Below, piece by piece: positions 1-9,030 of a stretch of DNA of 14,243 nucleotides. Every line of letters begins with the position of its first letter. Position 1 is the first letter of the stretch. The notes beneath the pieces were generated by a model, which saw nothing but the letters and a program-made list of their open reading frames with translations, searched no databases and was not told the origin of the DNA. The stretch comes from Phoronis ovalis (lineage: Eukaryota > Phoronida > Phoronidae), in contig JAOXYB010033451.1 of the NCBI GenBank assembly GCA_028565635.1, forward strand, positions 1-14,243. Reading direction: 5' to 3'. Position numbers and translations under genes: made by a program.

Positions 1-201
1 TAAGCATGAAACATGTAAAAAAATATGTTGGTTTGCTATATAAAGCCATAAAAAATTATCCTCTTTGGGTGCTTCTGTTATTACTCTATCTTTACCGGAA
101 CGTCATGTGATAAATTTCTGTCCTTAGAAATCCCGGGTTAGAAATGAGGATTACATCTTAGTTAATATGACATATTGTGAGAAAAGGTGCACCCTTGAAA
201 C

Positions 202-255
202 AGGTCACTGATATACAAAAGCACATAAGTGAATTCTTCACAAAATCAGTGACCT
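202..255. repeat. 11-bp inverted repeat with AGGTCA half-sites upstream of a TATA-like box
   Basis: AGGTCACTGAT (202-212) is repeated as its exact reverse complement at 245-255, and a related ATCACTGAC lies at 297-305. The arms contain AGGTCA / TGACCT, the half-site bound by many nuclear receptors in animals, but the 32-nt spacing between the arms is not a standard receptor element. It lies about 75-125 bases before the TATA-like sequence at 328. Regulatory meaning is inference; the repeat itself is seen directly. Confidence 0.45.
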
Positions 256-327
256 AAAAAAATATTAATGTACGCCAGTGGAAAACATTATCTAAAATCA
301 CTGACATACCCTATGGTAGTTTATGCG

Positions 328-336
328 TATAAAAAG
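328..336 (+). promoter_or_regulatory. Candidate TATA box
   Basis: TATAAAAAG at 328-336 matches the TATA-box consensus. A start site 30-35 bases downstream would fall near CA at 361-362. A strong splice donor follows at 397/398, so TATA, start site and a short first exon are all spaced as in a typical metazoan TATA promoter. In an AT-rich region a TATA match alone is weak; the combination with the donor raises it. Confidence 0.4.
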
Positions 337-361
337 CACAAGCCTTACCGTGCCGCTTATC

Positions 362-399
362 AAAACGCAAACTGAGCATCAATTATTTTAAATGAAGGT
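362..399 (+). other. Candidate short first exon ending in a strong splice donor
   Basis: The sequence ATGAAG|GTGAGT places a near-consensus 5' splice site at 397/398 (exon ends at 397), about 70 bases after the TATA-like box. The exon would be roughly 36 bases, with an ATG at 392-394 followed by one codon (AAG) before the junction. The ATG has T at -3, a poor initiation context. Joined to the acceptor at 6969/6970, the frame would read Met-Lys-Lys-Met-Ala and stay open into the TRIM protein; joined to the acceptor at 2619 it would stop after five codons. No transcript evidence is available here, so the exon and its partner are inference. Confidence 0.3.
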
Positions 400-1840
400 G
401 AGTAAAAGATTGTGATAATACTAGAAATTGTTTGAATTGTTACAAACTTGATTTGATAATAGACAGCTATTCATTACTGCTAATATTTAATGTCAAAGTA
501 CGTATCTTACTTATATTATTTACTCCTGCTAAAATTACAGACTAAACCCTGACTTTCTGTAATTTGATACATAATCTTTTTTTAATTACTGTAAAATATA
601 ATAATGAAAATCAAGTCACGAGATATATAGCTTTTTTCCTGCGAGCTGAGTTAAAATTTGAGAATTTGCATATCTCTCCAGCAATTGTCTTTACTGTTTT
701 ATCTCATTTCTGTGATTTGGTGTATTGGCATTGCTATTATGCTTTTTGATATTTTTTTTTGAATTCTTACTAATCAGAAAGAAAATGTATTCTTCTCCAG
801 CATTTAATTTAATAATCATTACCACCATGTTTTCTTTGAGACAAGAGTGCTATTTCCTAGGTCTTATTTATTATATTCCATTTTTTTTTTATTTGAAAAC
901 AATAAGAATGCCGACGTATAATGCAACTCACGACTTCTGTTTATTATGTGGTATTAAGGGAACAGGCACCTCAGCTACCTTCACGAAGTAGAAGTTGCCA
1001 GCTAAACTCGGGTGTATATAACACCTCAGTTAAATTGTTTCTTAGTGATAACAGTGTAAGCGAGATGCAAGATAATCTGAAATCAAAATGTCTACATCAT
1101 GCTTAACATTTTGATTCAAAACCATGCAGAACCATGCAATAATTCGACTTTATCAGTTAGTAGATTTTATATGTGTTAACGTGGCATGTTTAACTTACGT
1201 TCTTTTCTTTAATTATTGTTATATATGGGTAGGATTTTTATAAATGGAAGCATTTTAGCATTGACTTTAATGAAAATATTGATTTTTTATCACCATTGCT
1301 CAGCAAAATTGATCATATTGTAAAACCTTTAAGGGCTGGGATCATTTGCAAATCCTTATATAAATATATACTTCTGACACATATGAGATATTATGGTGCA
1401 TGTATATATAACATGAAATCAATACGAAGTAAATCCCACAATATGAGATAAAGTATCAAAGTAGACGAGCCTTCAAAATCTAGTTTTCTTTGTAGAAGCA
1501 ATGACCTGAAACGTTTCTGATAAAACTGTTTGACGCACTAAAGTTAAAAAAATCTCATTCAAATGCACTGTGATGCTCCATTTAACTTAGCTTTAGTGAT
1601 TATGTGGCAAAACTATGAATATAAATACACTAAGTTTTGTAAGAATTATTAAACTGTATTACAGGATAAATGAGAGAAATTTAACACACTCGTCCCTAAA
1701 CATTGCCAGAAAATACTATGTACGTGTACAACTGAGTGCCAATATTCAAGCCTTTTCCCGCATAAGATTTACGAAAAATTTAAGCAAATAATTTAACATG
1801 TTGCACATACCCGGATGTTGATCCGTGTCCGACTTGAGAC
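400..1840. other. AT-rich non-coding stretch
   Basis: No convincing coding sequence is seen on either strand. The open frames near 564-1106 are short, rich in Phe/Leu/Ile from T-runs and contain no recognisable motif. Homopolymer T and A runs are common. The stretch may be intron of the TRIM gene if the promoter at 328 belongs to it, otherwise intergenic. Confidence 0.5.
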
Positions 1841-1913
1841 CCAAATGTGCCGTCATTTTTGAAAACGGAAATTTTAAACTGCTGGTTTGGTGTTAATTTT
1901 ACAATACAAAGGT
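1841..1913 (+). other. Splice-donor-like site after a slightly GC-richer segment
   Basis: AAAG|GTAAGA places a near-perfect 5' splice site at 1911/1912. The bases before it (from about 1810) are a little richer in G+C than the surroundings, as a 5' UTR exon might be. No TATA box or coding frame supports it. It is an alternative candidate for a non-coding first exon feeding the TRIM coding exon at 6970. A match this good can occur by chance in several kilobases. Confidence 0.2.
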
Positions 1914-2596
1914 AAGAACCCAGCATGTTTTGTAGCTTTCTAGATGTATATTTCTGTTATTTTGATGCATTATTTTACTCGGTAACTGCTCATAATTCAG
2001 TACGTTAACTTTTCAAGCTATCTGCGTCATTGGCATCTTTTGAATGTTACATCTAAAAACTGTGACAGAATGATGCTTTTTTCTTATGACTTTTATAAAT
2101 TATAACCTTTTTAGCACCACGAACAGTACTTTTCCTTTTCACGTAAGTACGTAAATTATTACTTGCATTTTGAGGACGATTATTGGTACAAATTTCAAAT
2201 TCATCGGTGCGCCATGCTGGATGAATATTAATAGTCCCAGGTACATGATCTATGGCTTATCTGACTCTGAGTATGTACAGTGCAGGACCATTCCTGGTAT
2301 TAGTTGCATCGGAATACGGCAGAGCCGTATATGTAGCTAGATTATGCGCCTGTAGTTTTTAAACTGTTATAATTTTTCTGACAAAACTACATTTTTCTTA
2401 TCTACTTTGCACTTCATGTGCATGAAATGAGTCTTAGCAAAAATTAATTTAAAAGATTAACAGTTCTTTAACAATATCTGGATCATGATCCTAAGTTCCG
2501 CCACCAGGAAGTTTTCTTTGATACAAAGAACTTTTTATCACATGCTGTTGTTTCATGTAAACATAGCTCGTTTCTAATTTAATTATTGCTTACAAT

Positions 2597-2790
2597 TTGT
2601 CCTTGGTTTTGTGTTTCAGAAACAAATCTAATGACAGTGTTGATGCCACAGCTCAGCTACAATACCATTGTCGAGAATAAGAGAACTTGAGCAAGAATTC
2701 TGAACTTTTATTTGTTTTATACTTAATCTTGCGTGAATGCTTGTAAAGGCAACATCTTTATATTTGAAGAAATATGTATGTTATACTGTC
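2597..2790 (+). other. Splice-acceptor-like site and possible non-coding exon
   Basis: A pyrimidine-rich tract ends in GTGTTTCAG at 2619, a good 3' splice site on the plus strand. The following bases contain only a 19-codon open frame from an ATG at 2631. A GTAAGC at about 2791 could serve as the next donor. If real, this would be an untranslated or lncRNA-type exon; nothing in the sequence confirms use. Confidence 0.18.
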
Positions 2791-3165
2791 AGTAAGCGTG
2801 GCCTCTTGTAAAGTTTGTTTAGAGTTTTGTGGTATAAATAACCACTTTACATACTGAATACAGTATTGGGGAATTGAATCGCTTAGCTAGAAAGACGTTC
2901 TTTAAACAGTTCATGCAGTTTTGATTGGCATTTTTTTTTAAATTTACGTAAAACCTACTACTTAGAATTGTGCAAGATAACGTGTTATAAACCTCTTCTA
3001 CTGTATATGCTTAGTGGATTCATAGGGAAAGTTGAAACAAAAATGTCTTGCAAGGCACACTTCTGTGTTTGTTAATTATTTAGCAGTGCATGACAAACTA
3101 GGAATTTACTGTATAAGAAAGAAAAATACTGTTAGCAAGTGTGGCCTTTTGCAAAGTTTGTTTAG
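2783..3165 (+). repeat. Dispersed direct repeat, 40 nt, two copies
   Basis: Bases 2783-2822 and 3126-3165 match at 35 of 40 positions, and all five differences are transitions. The shared core reads GTGGCC, then TTG, AAAGTTTGTTTAG. The copies are 343 bases apart and the flanks do not match well, so this is either an old segmental duplication or two copies of a short interspersed element. No coding content is seen. Confidence 0.6.
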
Positions 3166-3443
3166 TTTACATTTTGCATGAATGGAATGTTATTAACATT
3201 ACGCTAGCAGTACAATGCATGATTATCGCCACGTATATCCAGAGCATTCAAAAGAGATACGCTTGTGTTTAATTCTATATAAATAACCTTTAAACTACGT
3301 AGCTTATTGTATTCTGTTTATACCAAACACTTTATAGTTTTGTTGTCAATAGATGAATTATAAATGTAAATTTAATGTGCATTATTTTTAGTGTTAAACT
3401 ATAATCTATATAGAACAAAACCCGTCCATACCAGTATCAGTCA

Positions 3444-3690
3444 ACCGGTCGTCAACCTTATTTCAACCAATCTTCAACCGAATATCTACGTTGCTTCATT
3501 GGTATAACATTCCCATTTCATCCTTATTTCAACCATGCAATCTGCAACTGAATATCTACGTTGTTTCAACGTTGAAACAACGTTGGTATCATGACGTTGA
3601 AACAACGTTGAAGTTTCAACTTTTAAATTCAACTATTTTTCAACGTTATTTCAACGTTGCAATCTGACGTCAAGTTGTTTCAACAGTGAT
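3444..3690. repeat. GTTGAAAC/GTTTCAAC-rich repeat block
   Basis: The block is built from repeated words such as TTTCAAC, CAACGTTG and GTTGAAACAACGTTG, many self-complementary. A longer unit containing GAATATCTACGTTG occurs at 3480 and again at 3550 (period 70), and the word GCAATCTG recurs at about 3537 and 3658. Such CAACGTTGAAA blocks are familiar as satellite-like or non-autonomous transposon sequences in many marine invertebrate genomes; assignment to a named family is not possible by eye. The palindromic words could form hairpins. Confidence 0.7.
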
Positions 3691-3743
3691 CCATCGTCTT
3701 TTTGCCTGCTGGCTTAGTGACTGTTTTTTTGTGTGGATAAAAT

Positions 3744-3905
3744 CACGAAAAGGGGTGGTTTTTAGAGGTGTGACACTTCCTTAGGGGTATTTTTTTTCCA
3801 AAAGTCACTTCCTTAGGGGTGCATTTGTTTAAAAAACTCACTTCCCAGGGGGTATATTTTTTTGCAGAAGTTCACTTCGTTAGAGGCTTTTTAAAAAGCC
3901 ATGTT
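3744..3905. repeat. Minisatellite, ~33-nt unit, about five copies
   Basis: Units start at 3774, 3806, 3839 and 3873 (periods 32, 33 and 34) with CACTTCCTTAGGGGT followed by a T-rich run and an AAAAGT-like end. A more diverged copy starts at 3744 (CACGAAAAGGGGT). The unit length varies by single bases and no frame stays open, so it is not a coding repeat. It follows the GTTGAAAC-rich block closely and may be part of the same mobile element. Confidence 0.75.
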
Positions 3906-5100
3906 AGAACATGGGTACCCACTTTCATATTGACTGCCCCCTGGGGTTACAATTCGAGCGCCTGAAATTTGATAGGTCAAACTTGTTTATACGACGTAAA
4001 CTGTTGAACGCATTAAATTGATAAAAACTTCAAATACACAAGGATGATCCATGTTTTGGGTCTGCGTTGCACTGTTTGGACCAAGATTTCAAAAAAACGA
4101 TTTTCCATATGTAGTTACGGATGAAATGCACTCTTGTGCTAAATGTCAAGTCTATTGGTTCATCTGTTAAACTAAAACATTAATTAATTAATTAATCTGT
4201 GATTATCATATAGGGAAAGATTATACTAAGTTAGCAATTGGTAAGCAAGCATAACTTACTGAAGAGCGAAGTTCATAGGCGAAAGTCGAACAAAAAATAT
4301 CCTATTCGTTTTTCCAAGCGGAATATTGGTACAAGATTTGAATCTAAAACGGTTGCCAGTATTTTCGGCTTTAAATCGAAAACATAGCATATATTTATAT
4401 CTTAGTTTCCAAGTTGTCTAAGAATATGTTTTTGCATAACATACGGCAGCCATGCATTTTTGATTAAACTTGGCAGCCAACCTTGATTATTAAAAATTTC
4501 ACTTTTATATGCATTTGAACATTTGTGAAAAAGTTCGTTTGATTCTTAAATGTACTTTCTGAGAAAAGTTTCAAGTACGGACAGAATTTGCTGAACAAGG
4601 AAAAACAAAAAAGGAACTGAAGCAACAATAATTATTATGGATTTCAACCTTGTTGTTGGAAGCCACAATTCCCCAGGGTAATTCCCTGCTATCATATAAC
4701 CATAAGGCCCAAAAGGTATAATTTGTTCAGAAATAAGTTGTGAGTTTTCTCCCTGCTGGCTTCTTTCAATTCTGAGAACTACTTTCTTTGTGGTCTGTTG
4801 CCAGGGGAAGTAAATCCTAATAATGCCCTATAAAAACATGTTCGTGTTTAAACTTCGTAAAAGGTCTCTTTCACTTAACAACAATAGGTACTCCTAAGAT
4901 GTACATACATTATGTGAAAATGGTATCAATAAAAATCCTGTGTTATTATTCAAACGAAATGTGTCGACATCACAATGTGTTTTATTTCCTAAATCCTCTA
5001 TTAAAGACAGTTAAAAAAATTGCTTTACGCCAATCTACACGAACTTGTGTCATTTAGTGAATAAAAGGCGTTTTCTAACTTTAAAAATAAAGTTGACGTA
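3906..5100. other. Non-coding stretch with a simple (TTAA)n-type run
   Basis: No open frame with coding character was found on either strand. A short (ATTA)n microsatellite lies at 4181-4196. A near-palindrome, CAGGGTAATTCCCTG, lies at about 4675-4690, and the bases around 4640-4870 are somewhat less AT-rich, which suggests an old repeat copy without recognisable ends. Confidence 0.5.
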
Positions 5101-5139
5101 CTTTTGCGCATAATTCATAGCAGCAACACACGCAACTAA

Positions 5140-5340
5140 TCCAATAACGGTATTTCACGGATCTACACGTAGCCGCACTTTTGTGCACGTACGGATCGTT
5201 TCGTGACGAATTATCTCCTCAAGTAGACTGGTTGCGTGACTTATTTTTCACGGATTTTACCGGACATGAACGATTACGTTACTATAATACGTCTAAATTC
5301 CGTATACGAATTTATCGTGTTTTCACGCTGTGATATACTT
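5140..5340. other. CpG-rich islet inside AT-rich DNA
   Basis: CpG dinucleotides are packed here (for example ACGGATCTACACGTAGCCGC and GTGCACGTACGGATCG), unlike the CpG-poor surroundings. The word CACGGAT recurs at about 5156 and 5249, and a small hairpin GCAC-TTTT-GTGC is present. No coding frame or RNA gene fold is recognised. It may be a young repeat insertion or an unmethylated regulatory islet; the sequence alone does not decide. Confidence 0.4.
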
Positions 5341-6435
5341 CTACTGTTTGTATATCTTTTCATTTAATTAGCTAACAATTAGCTTAATTAAAGTATAAAA
5401 TGAGAATAAATTGTGCCAGATAACAGTTAAATTTACAGTGTATCTAAAAAGGAATATCTATCGTAGGACAAAGTAAGTCTAGGTAAGGATATGTATACGT
5501 GTCTTATGTATATCTGATAATCAAACTATCAAATTAGTGTACTCCAACTGACAACTTCATCTGGTGGACTATGTCAGAAATAAAACAGAAAGATTTGCAA
5601 CAATGATAATCACAGATTCAAGAGGAATATATGAATGCATGTGGTGTTTAGTTGTTTATAAATTGTAATGTGTTATTCTAGTATTAAACTTGGTAACACA
5701 CTGAATCAAAAGTGTTATTATAGGATATAATGCTTGCATGTGTCTTTAAACTTGGTAAAACACTGAATCAAATATAAGTTGACTATCTCAAGCTGAAATT
5801 AAAACTCCCACGAACATCTAACTTCAAATAGTGATTTGATCAATTTTATGTTAAAAATGGCTGTAGTTTAACGAAGTTAAAAAAAAGGTTTGGCTCAGCT
5901 AACACAACTTTTAACAATTATACATATAGCTGTTCAGTTAAATCTTCAGCGTATTGCAGCTTTATACAACTAACAATGCTATCATTGACTCCCGTGCAGT
6001 TACCTAGTATCAAGTATCAAAGAAATTAAGTAATGAACGTATTAATATTTGAAAACCACAAAGCCATATTAATGCTACGCAAAGCATATTTACATAGGTC
6101 AACTTTATATTAGTGACATGGACCTCAATCAAATCCGAATCAAATAGATTCACAATGGGAGGTATTTCTGTATAAAATAAGAAATGGCTGAATAATTGTA
6201 ATATTATTTTATGATTACAATGTTTGTGGTTTTAATGTTAGTATAACACTAAAACATCTGAATAAAAAGTCAAATGTAAAGAAAGAAATCAACAACATCT
6301 GCTTTTCAACATATCAAATAAAACTAAGTGTAAATATATTTCCCGACAGTCAATTTGTAGTATTGCTTCTGAGATAGTAAACGCACCCCCCTTTGAAATA
6401 ATAACAAATTGACAGGGAGAGACGAAAATTTCTTG
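5341..6435. other. AT-rich non-coding stretch
   Basis: Nothing coding is seen on either strand. The only structure noted is the 27-nt direct repeat listed separately (5684-5772). T and A runs and scattered stops occur in all frames. Confidence 0.5.
5684..5772 (+). repeat. 27-nt direct repeat, two copies 62 bases apart
   Basis: The words at 5684-5710 and 5746-5772, both beginning TTAAACTTGGTAA and ending CACTGAATCAAA, differ at one base (C versus A at position 14). The spacer between them is 35 bases. The near identity points to a fairly recent local duplication. No known element or function is recognised. Confidence 0.7.
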
Positions 6436-6440
6436 TTTTT

Positions 6441-6536
6441 TGCTTGTCAATGTAATTTGAGAGCACGGATACCTTTTTTGTTTTGCTCGTCAATTTAATT
6501 TGGGACCACGGAGACCTTTTTTTTTTTGCTTGTCCA
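6441..6536 (+). repeat. 43-nt tandem repeat, about 2.3 copies
   Basis: Units begin with TGCTTGTCAAT at 6441, TGCTCGTCAAT at 6484 and TGCTTGTCCAT at 6527, exactly 43 bases apart. The shared middle is AATTTGRGASCACGGAKACC followed by a T-run. This directly precedes the 83-nt tandem repeat, so two unrelated tandem arrays sit side by side upstream of the TRIM exon. Confidence 0.75.
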
Positions 6537-6555
6537 TTTCACTGAATCGGTAATT

Positions 6556-6780
6556 GTATATCCCATTGGATACTATATTAATATTTATTTACCATTTAGA
6601 AATATAGCAACTTTCAGAGTACCTAGGATGCAGTGATAGTATATCCAATTGGATATATATTAATATTTATTTACTATTTAGAAATATAGCAACTTTCAGA
6701 GTACCTAGGATGCAGTGATAGTATATCACAAAGAATACCATATTAATATTCCTTTATTAAGAAATATGACAACATTTTAG
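6556..6780 (+). repeat. ~83-nt tandem repeat, about 2.7 copies
   Basis: Copies start at 6556, 6639 and 6721 with GTATATC. The first two are nearly identical (both contain AATATAGCAACTTTCAGAGT and ACCTAGGATGCAGTGATA) with period 83; the third is shorter and diverged. The array ends about 190 bases before the TRIM coding exon. If the TRIM intron ends at 6969, the array is intronic and close to the acceptor. The high identity of copies one and two implies recent duplication or copy-number variation. Confidence 0.8.
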
Positions 6781-6954
6781 CCAGCTGACTGTGTGCTAGG
6801 GTAGAATAAAAGCTTTGCGTGATGTTTTACTTCACACCATACCGCGCATAGCACGTGTATGTACCTGTGTTCAATTTATTCTGTATATTAGAGCACGACA
6901 ATTCTATGTTTTAGACATAATTTGGAATAAATTATATATTGAATTCAAAAGGCA

Positions 6955-6972
6955 TTGTTTCTTTTTCAGAAA
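6955..6972 (+). other. Splice acceptor just before the TRIM start codon
   Basis: TTGTTTCTTTTTCAG ends at 6969 and is a textbook 3' splice site: a long pyrimidine tract followed by CAG. The exon would begin at 6970 with AAA, then ATGG. The frame is also open upstream from an ATG at 6955, but that ATG lies inside the pyrimidine tract and would encode the intron end, so it is not the likely start. The sequence implies at least one upstream 5' UTR (or nearly non-coding) exon. Confidence 0.75.
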
Positions 6973-8646
6973 ATGGCCACAGCAGGTCCCTCCCCTCTGG
7001 AATGTTCCATCTGTGCAGAACTCTACGATGATGGAGACCATCAACCCAAACTGTTAACATGTCATCATACACTCTGTTTAAGCTGTATCGTTCAACTGGC
7101 ACAGGGGAACTCTGTCCACTGTCCTAATAAATGTAAACTGGTCACAAGTCTACCAAATCTATCTCCAGAAGAACGAAAGAATGTTAAAACTGAAAAAGAC
7201 TACATTACAAAACGAGCAAAAAGGTTACAGTACAGCTTTTATATCGATATGTTGAAAGAAAATGAACAATTTCAACAACTTGCATTAACACAGAATCATA
7301 CTAAGTTATGTTCCGAGCATAATGAAACATTAACAGTTTGGTGTAAAACTTGCCAGCTGGTCGTATGTGTTAAGTGTCTGTTTACTTCACATAAAGGACA
7401 TCAGCATGATCTTCTTGAAACTGTCACTACAACTTTCCAAGATAAAATCAACAAAAATCTTAAACAAATTAAAACTCAAACACAGAAATTAAGATCAGAG
7501 AACGCCCGAAAGACGAAGCAACAATACTTGACAGATATCGATAGACAGTTTGAACAAATAAGCAATGACGTAATAAGCATGCTAGAACATAAGAAACAAG
7601 CTATTCAGAATCAAGTTACTCTGGCCGTTGATGAATACGTAAACATACACCTAGCCTCACTGGACAGTTTAGGATCCGTTTATCAGCAGGCAGCCAGTTC
7701 TGATGACATGTTGACGAAGGTGCATGTGTCCACCAGTAGTGAACTTGATAGCAGACTAAATCAGTTGATGAACCAATCACTAACCATTGATAACCAAACA
7801 ATGGCACAAATCAAGCAACACAGCAAAGAATTAAAACAATTACTACACACAACTCTGGAATCTATAGAAACACCTACATTGTCCTACCAACTGGTTCACA
7901 CAGATCTGAAACCTAATTCCACCTCAAGTGCTACAGTACTACCGACACTGTCACACAGGGAGCCTTATAATGACACGAGAAGTAGTTCTTTAACAACTCC
8001 AACAGCACCTGCCAATCATCATCCCATCACTAACAGACCAGTGGCTAAGATAGGCAAACAAGGATCTGGATCAGGGCAATTTAATGATCCAGTGCAAATA
8101 GCTGTAGACAGAATAGGTATGATGTATGTGTCAGATGCGGGTAATCATCGCATTCAGAAGCTGAACAGCTGTGGAGACTATATCACTCACTGGAAAACTG
8201 ACGGCTTCATGCCTGGTCCACTGGCTGTTGATTTTCAGCTTAATGAACTTATCTGTGCTAAGATGCATGATACCAACTACTCAAATGAAGTAATAATTTA
8301 TAGCCTTGAGGGACACATTAAGAAAGAACTCACTATAACTGGCGAGGATATTACAGGAGTAGCGGTGAACAGTCGTGGCCATATTGTATGCTGTCATACT
8401 ATTGACAACATCAGCATTGTGACCCGTGATGGTGATATACTCCACAGGTTTGGTAGTTCTGGATTACGACCTCGACAGTTTCACTGCCCACTAGGAGTGT
8501 GTATAGCTCATGATGATATTCTTGTTGTTGAGAATAACCATCTTTCTGAGATACTTGACGGTCAAGGTCAGTTCAAATGGTCATGTTTTTCTGGGACTGT
8601 ACAGACTGAAAGTTCTACATATCTAGCTATGGATTACTGGAAGTAG
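6973..8646 (+). CDS. TRIM-NHL protein (RING, B-box, coiled coil, NHL), likely E3 ubiquitin ligase
   Basis: The product is 557 residues from the ATG at 6973, which has the context AAAATGG (A at -3, G at +4). A RING finger spans residues 11-54 (Cys11, Cys14, Cys30, His32, Cys35, Cys38, Cys50, Cys54); the last pair is CPNKC, one residue wider than the usual C-x2-C. A single B-box type 2 lies at 113-143 (Cys113, His116, Cys124, Cys127, Cys132, Cys135, His140, His143). A charged helical coiled coil runs from about 155 to 300, then a Ser/Thr/Pro linker (about 301-356). NHL-type beta-propeller repeats begin at 357; the first is clear (GSGSGQFNDPVQIAVD, then YVSDAGNHRIQKL), the later ones are diverged, and there appear to be about four to five rather than six. 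No filamin domain is seen, so the layout resembles TRIM32 more than TRIM2/3/71. RING-TRIM proteins usually transfer ubiquitin and the NHL propeller binds substrates or RNA; the substrate here is unknown. The whole coding region is in one exon, as in many expanded invertebrate TRIM families. Confidence 0.93.
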   Translation: MATAGPSPLECSICAELYDDGDHQPKLLTCHHTLCLSCIVQLAQGNSVHCPNKCKLVTSLPNLSPEERKNVKTEKDYITKRAKRLQYSFYIDMLKENEQFQQLALTQNHTKLCSEHNETLTVWCKTCQLVVCVKCLFTSHKGHQHDLLETVTTTFQDKINKNLKQIKTQTQKLRSENARKTKQQYLTDIDRQFEQISNDVISMLEHKKQAIQNQVTLAVDEYVNIHLASLDSLGSVYQQAASSDDMLTKVHVSTSSELDSRLNQLMNQSLTIDNQTMAQIKQHSKELKQLLHTTLESIETPTLSYQLVHTDLKPNSTSSATVLPTLSHREPYNDTRSSSLTTPTAPANHHPITNRPVAKIGKQGSGSGQFNDPVQIAVDRIGMMYVSDAGNHRIQKLNSCGDYITHWKTDGFMPGPLAVDFQLNELICAKMHDTNYSNEVIIYSLEGHIKKELTITGEDITGVAVNSRGHIVCCHTIDNISIVTRDGDILHRFGSSGLRPRQFHCPLGVCIAHDDILVVENNHLSEILDGQGQFKWSCFSGTVQTESSTYLAMDYWK

Positions 8647-9030
8647 ATATAAAAGGCGAGTTGAGAAACAGAGCAAAAATATCTGTTAAATAATTAACAC
8701 TAATTAATTTTTTCACCCCATATGACGTAATATGGATTATGTAATGTTGTTTAGGGAAAAGGGTGTGGTGGGAAGCGCGACTTTAATCGGATGTCCCGGA
8801 CGTCCCTTACCCTACAAGTTGGAGTCAATTGCTTGTTTTTTTTTAATTATTAATTTGGTTATGACGGTGACAATGTCTTTTTTATGGGAATTATTAAGGG
8901 GCGGAGCTACGAAAATGGTATGTGACTGGCTTAGAATCACTTTCGTGTGATTGCGGAATTGTGATTGGCTTAGAAATAATACCTCAGTACTGAGAGTGGG
9001 GATACGAAATAAAAGAAAAAGGTGATCATG
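8647..9030 (+). other. Putative 3' UTR with polyadenylation signal
   Basis: After the TAG at 8644-8646 no coding continuation is seen. An AATAAA hexamer lies at 9008-9013, about 360 bases past the stop, and a GT-rich stretch (GGTGATCATGATGT) follows at about 9021. Within this UTR a 16-nt word GTGAYTGGCTTAGAAW occurs twice, at 8922 and 8961. The open frame near 8732-8950 has no recognisable feature and is not called. Confidence 0.45.

Noticed and set aside
564-1106. Three overlapping open frames of 60-88 codons on the plus strand
   Set aside because: They are rich in Phe/Leu/Ile from T-runs, overlap in different frames, show no domain, and lack splice or promoter support.
3420-3910. CRISPR-like array of short repeats
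   Set aside because: Repeats are direct and variable without unique spacers, and the DNA is clearly eukaryotic.
6955-6972. Upstream in-frame ATG adding six residues to the TRIM protein
   Set aside because: The six codons are the pyrimidine tract and AG of a splice acceptor; the ATG at 6973 has a far better context.
6815-7057. Open frame of 80 codons overlapping the start of the TRIM exon
   Set aside because: It crosses the intron-exon boundary and reads the RING coding region in the wrong frame.
7616-7807. Minus-strand open frame inside the TRIM gene
   Set aside because: Antisense shadow of the coiled-coil coding region with no domain.
8732-8950. 72-codon frame downstream of the TRIM stop
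   Set aside because: Out of frame context, no domain, lies in the likely 3' UTR.
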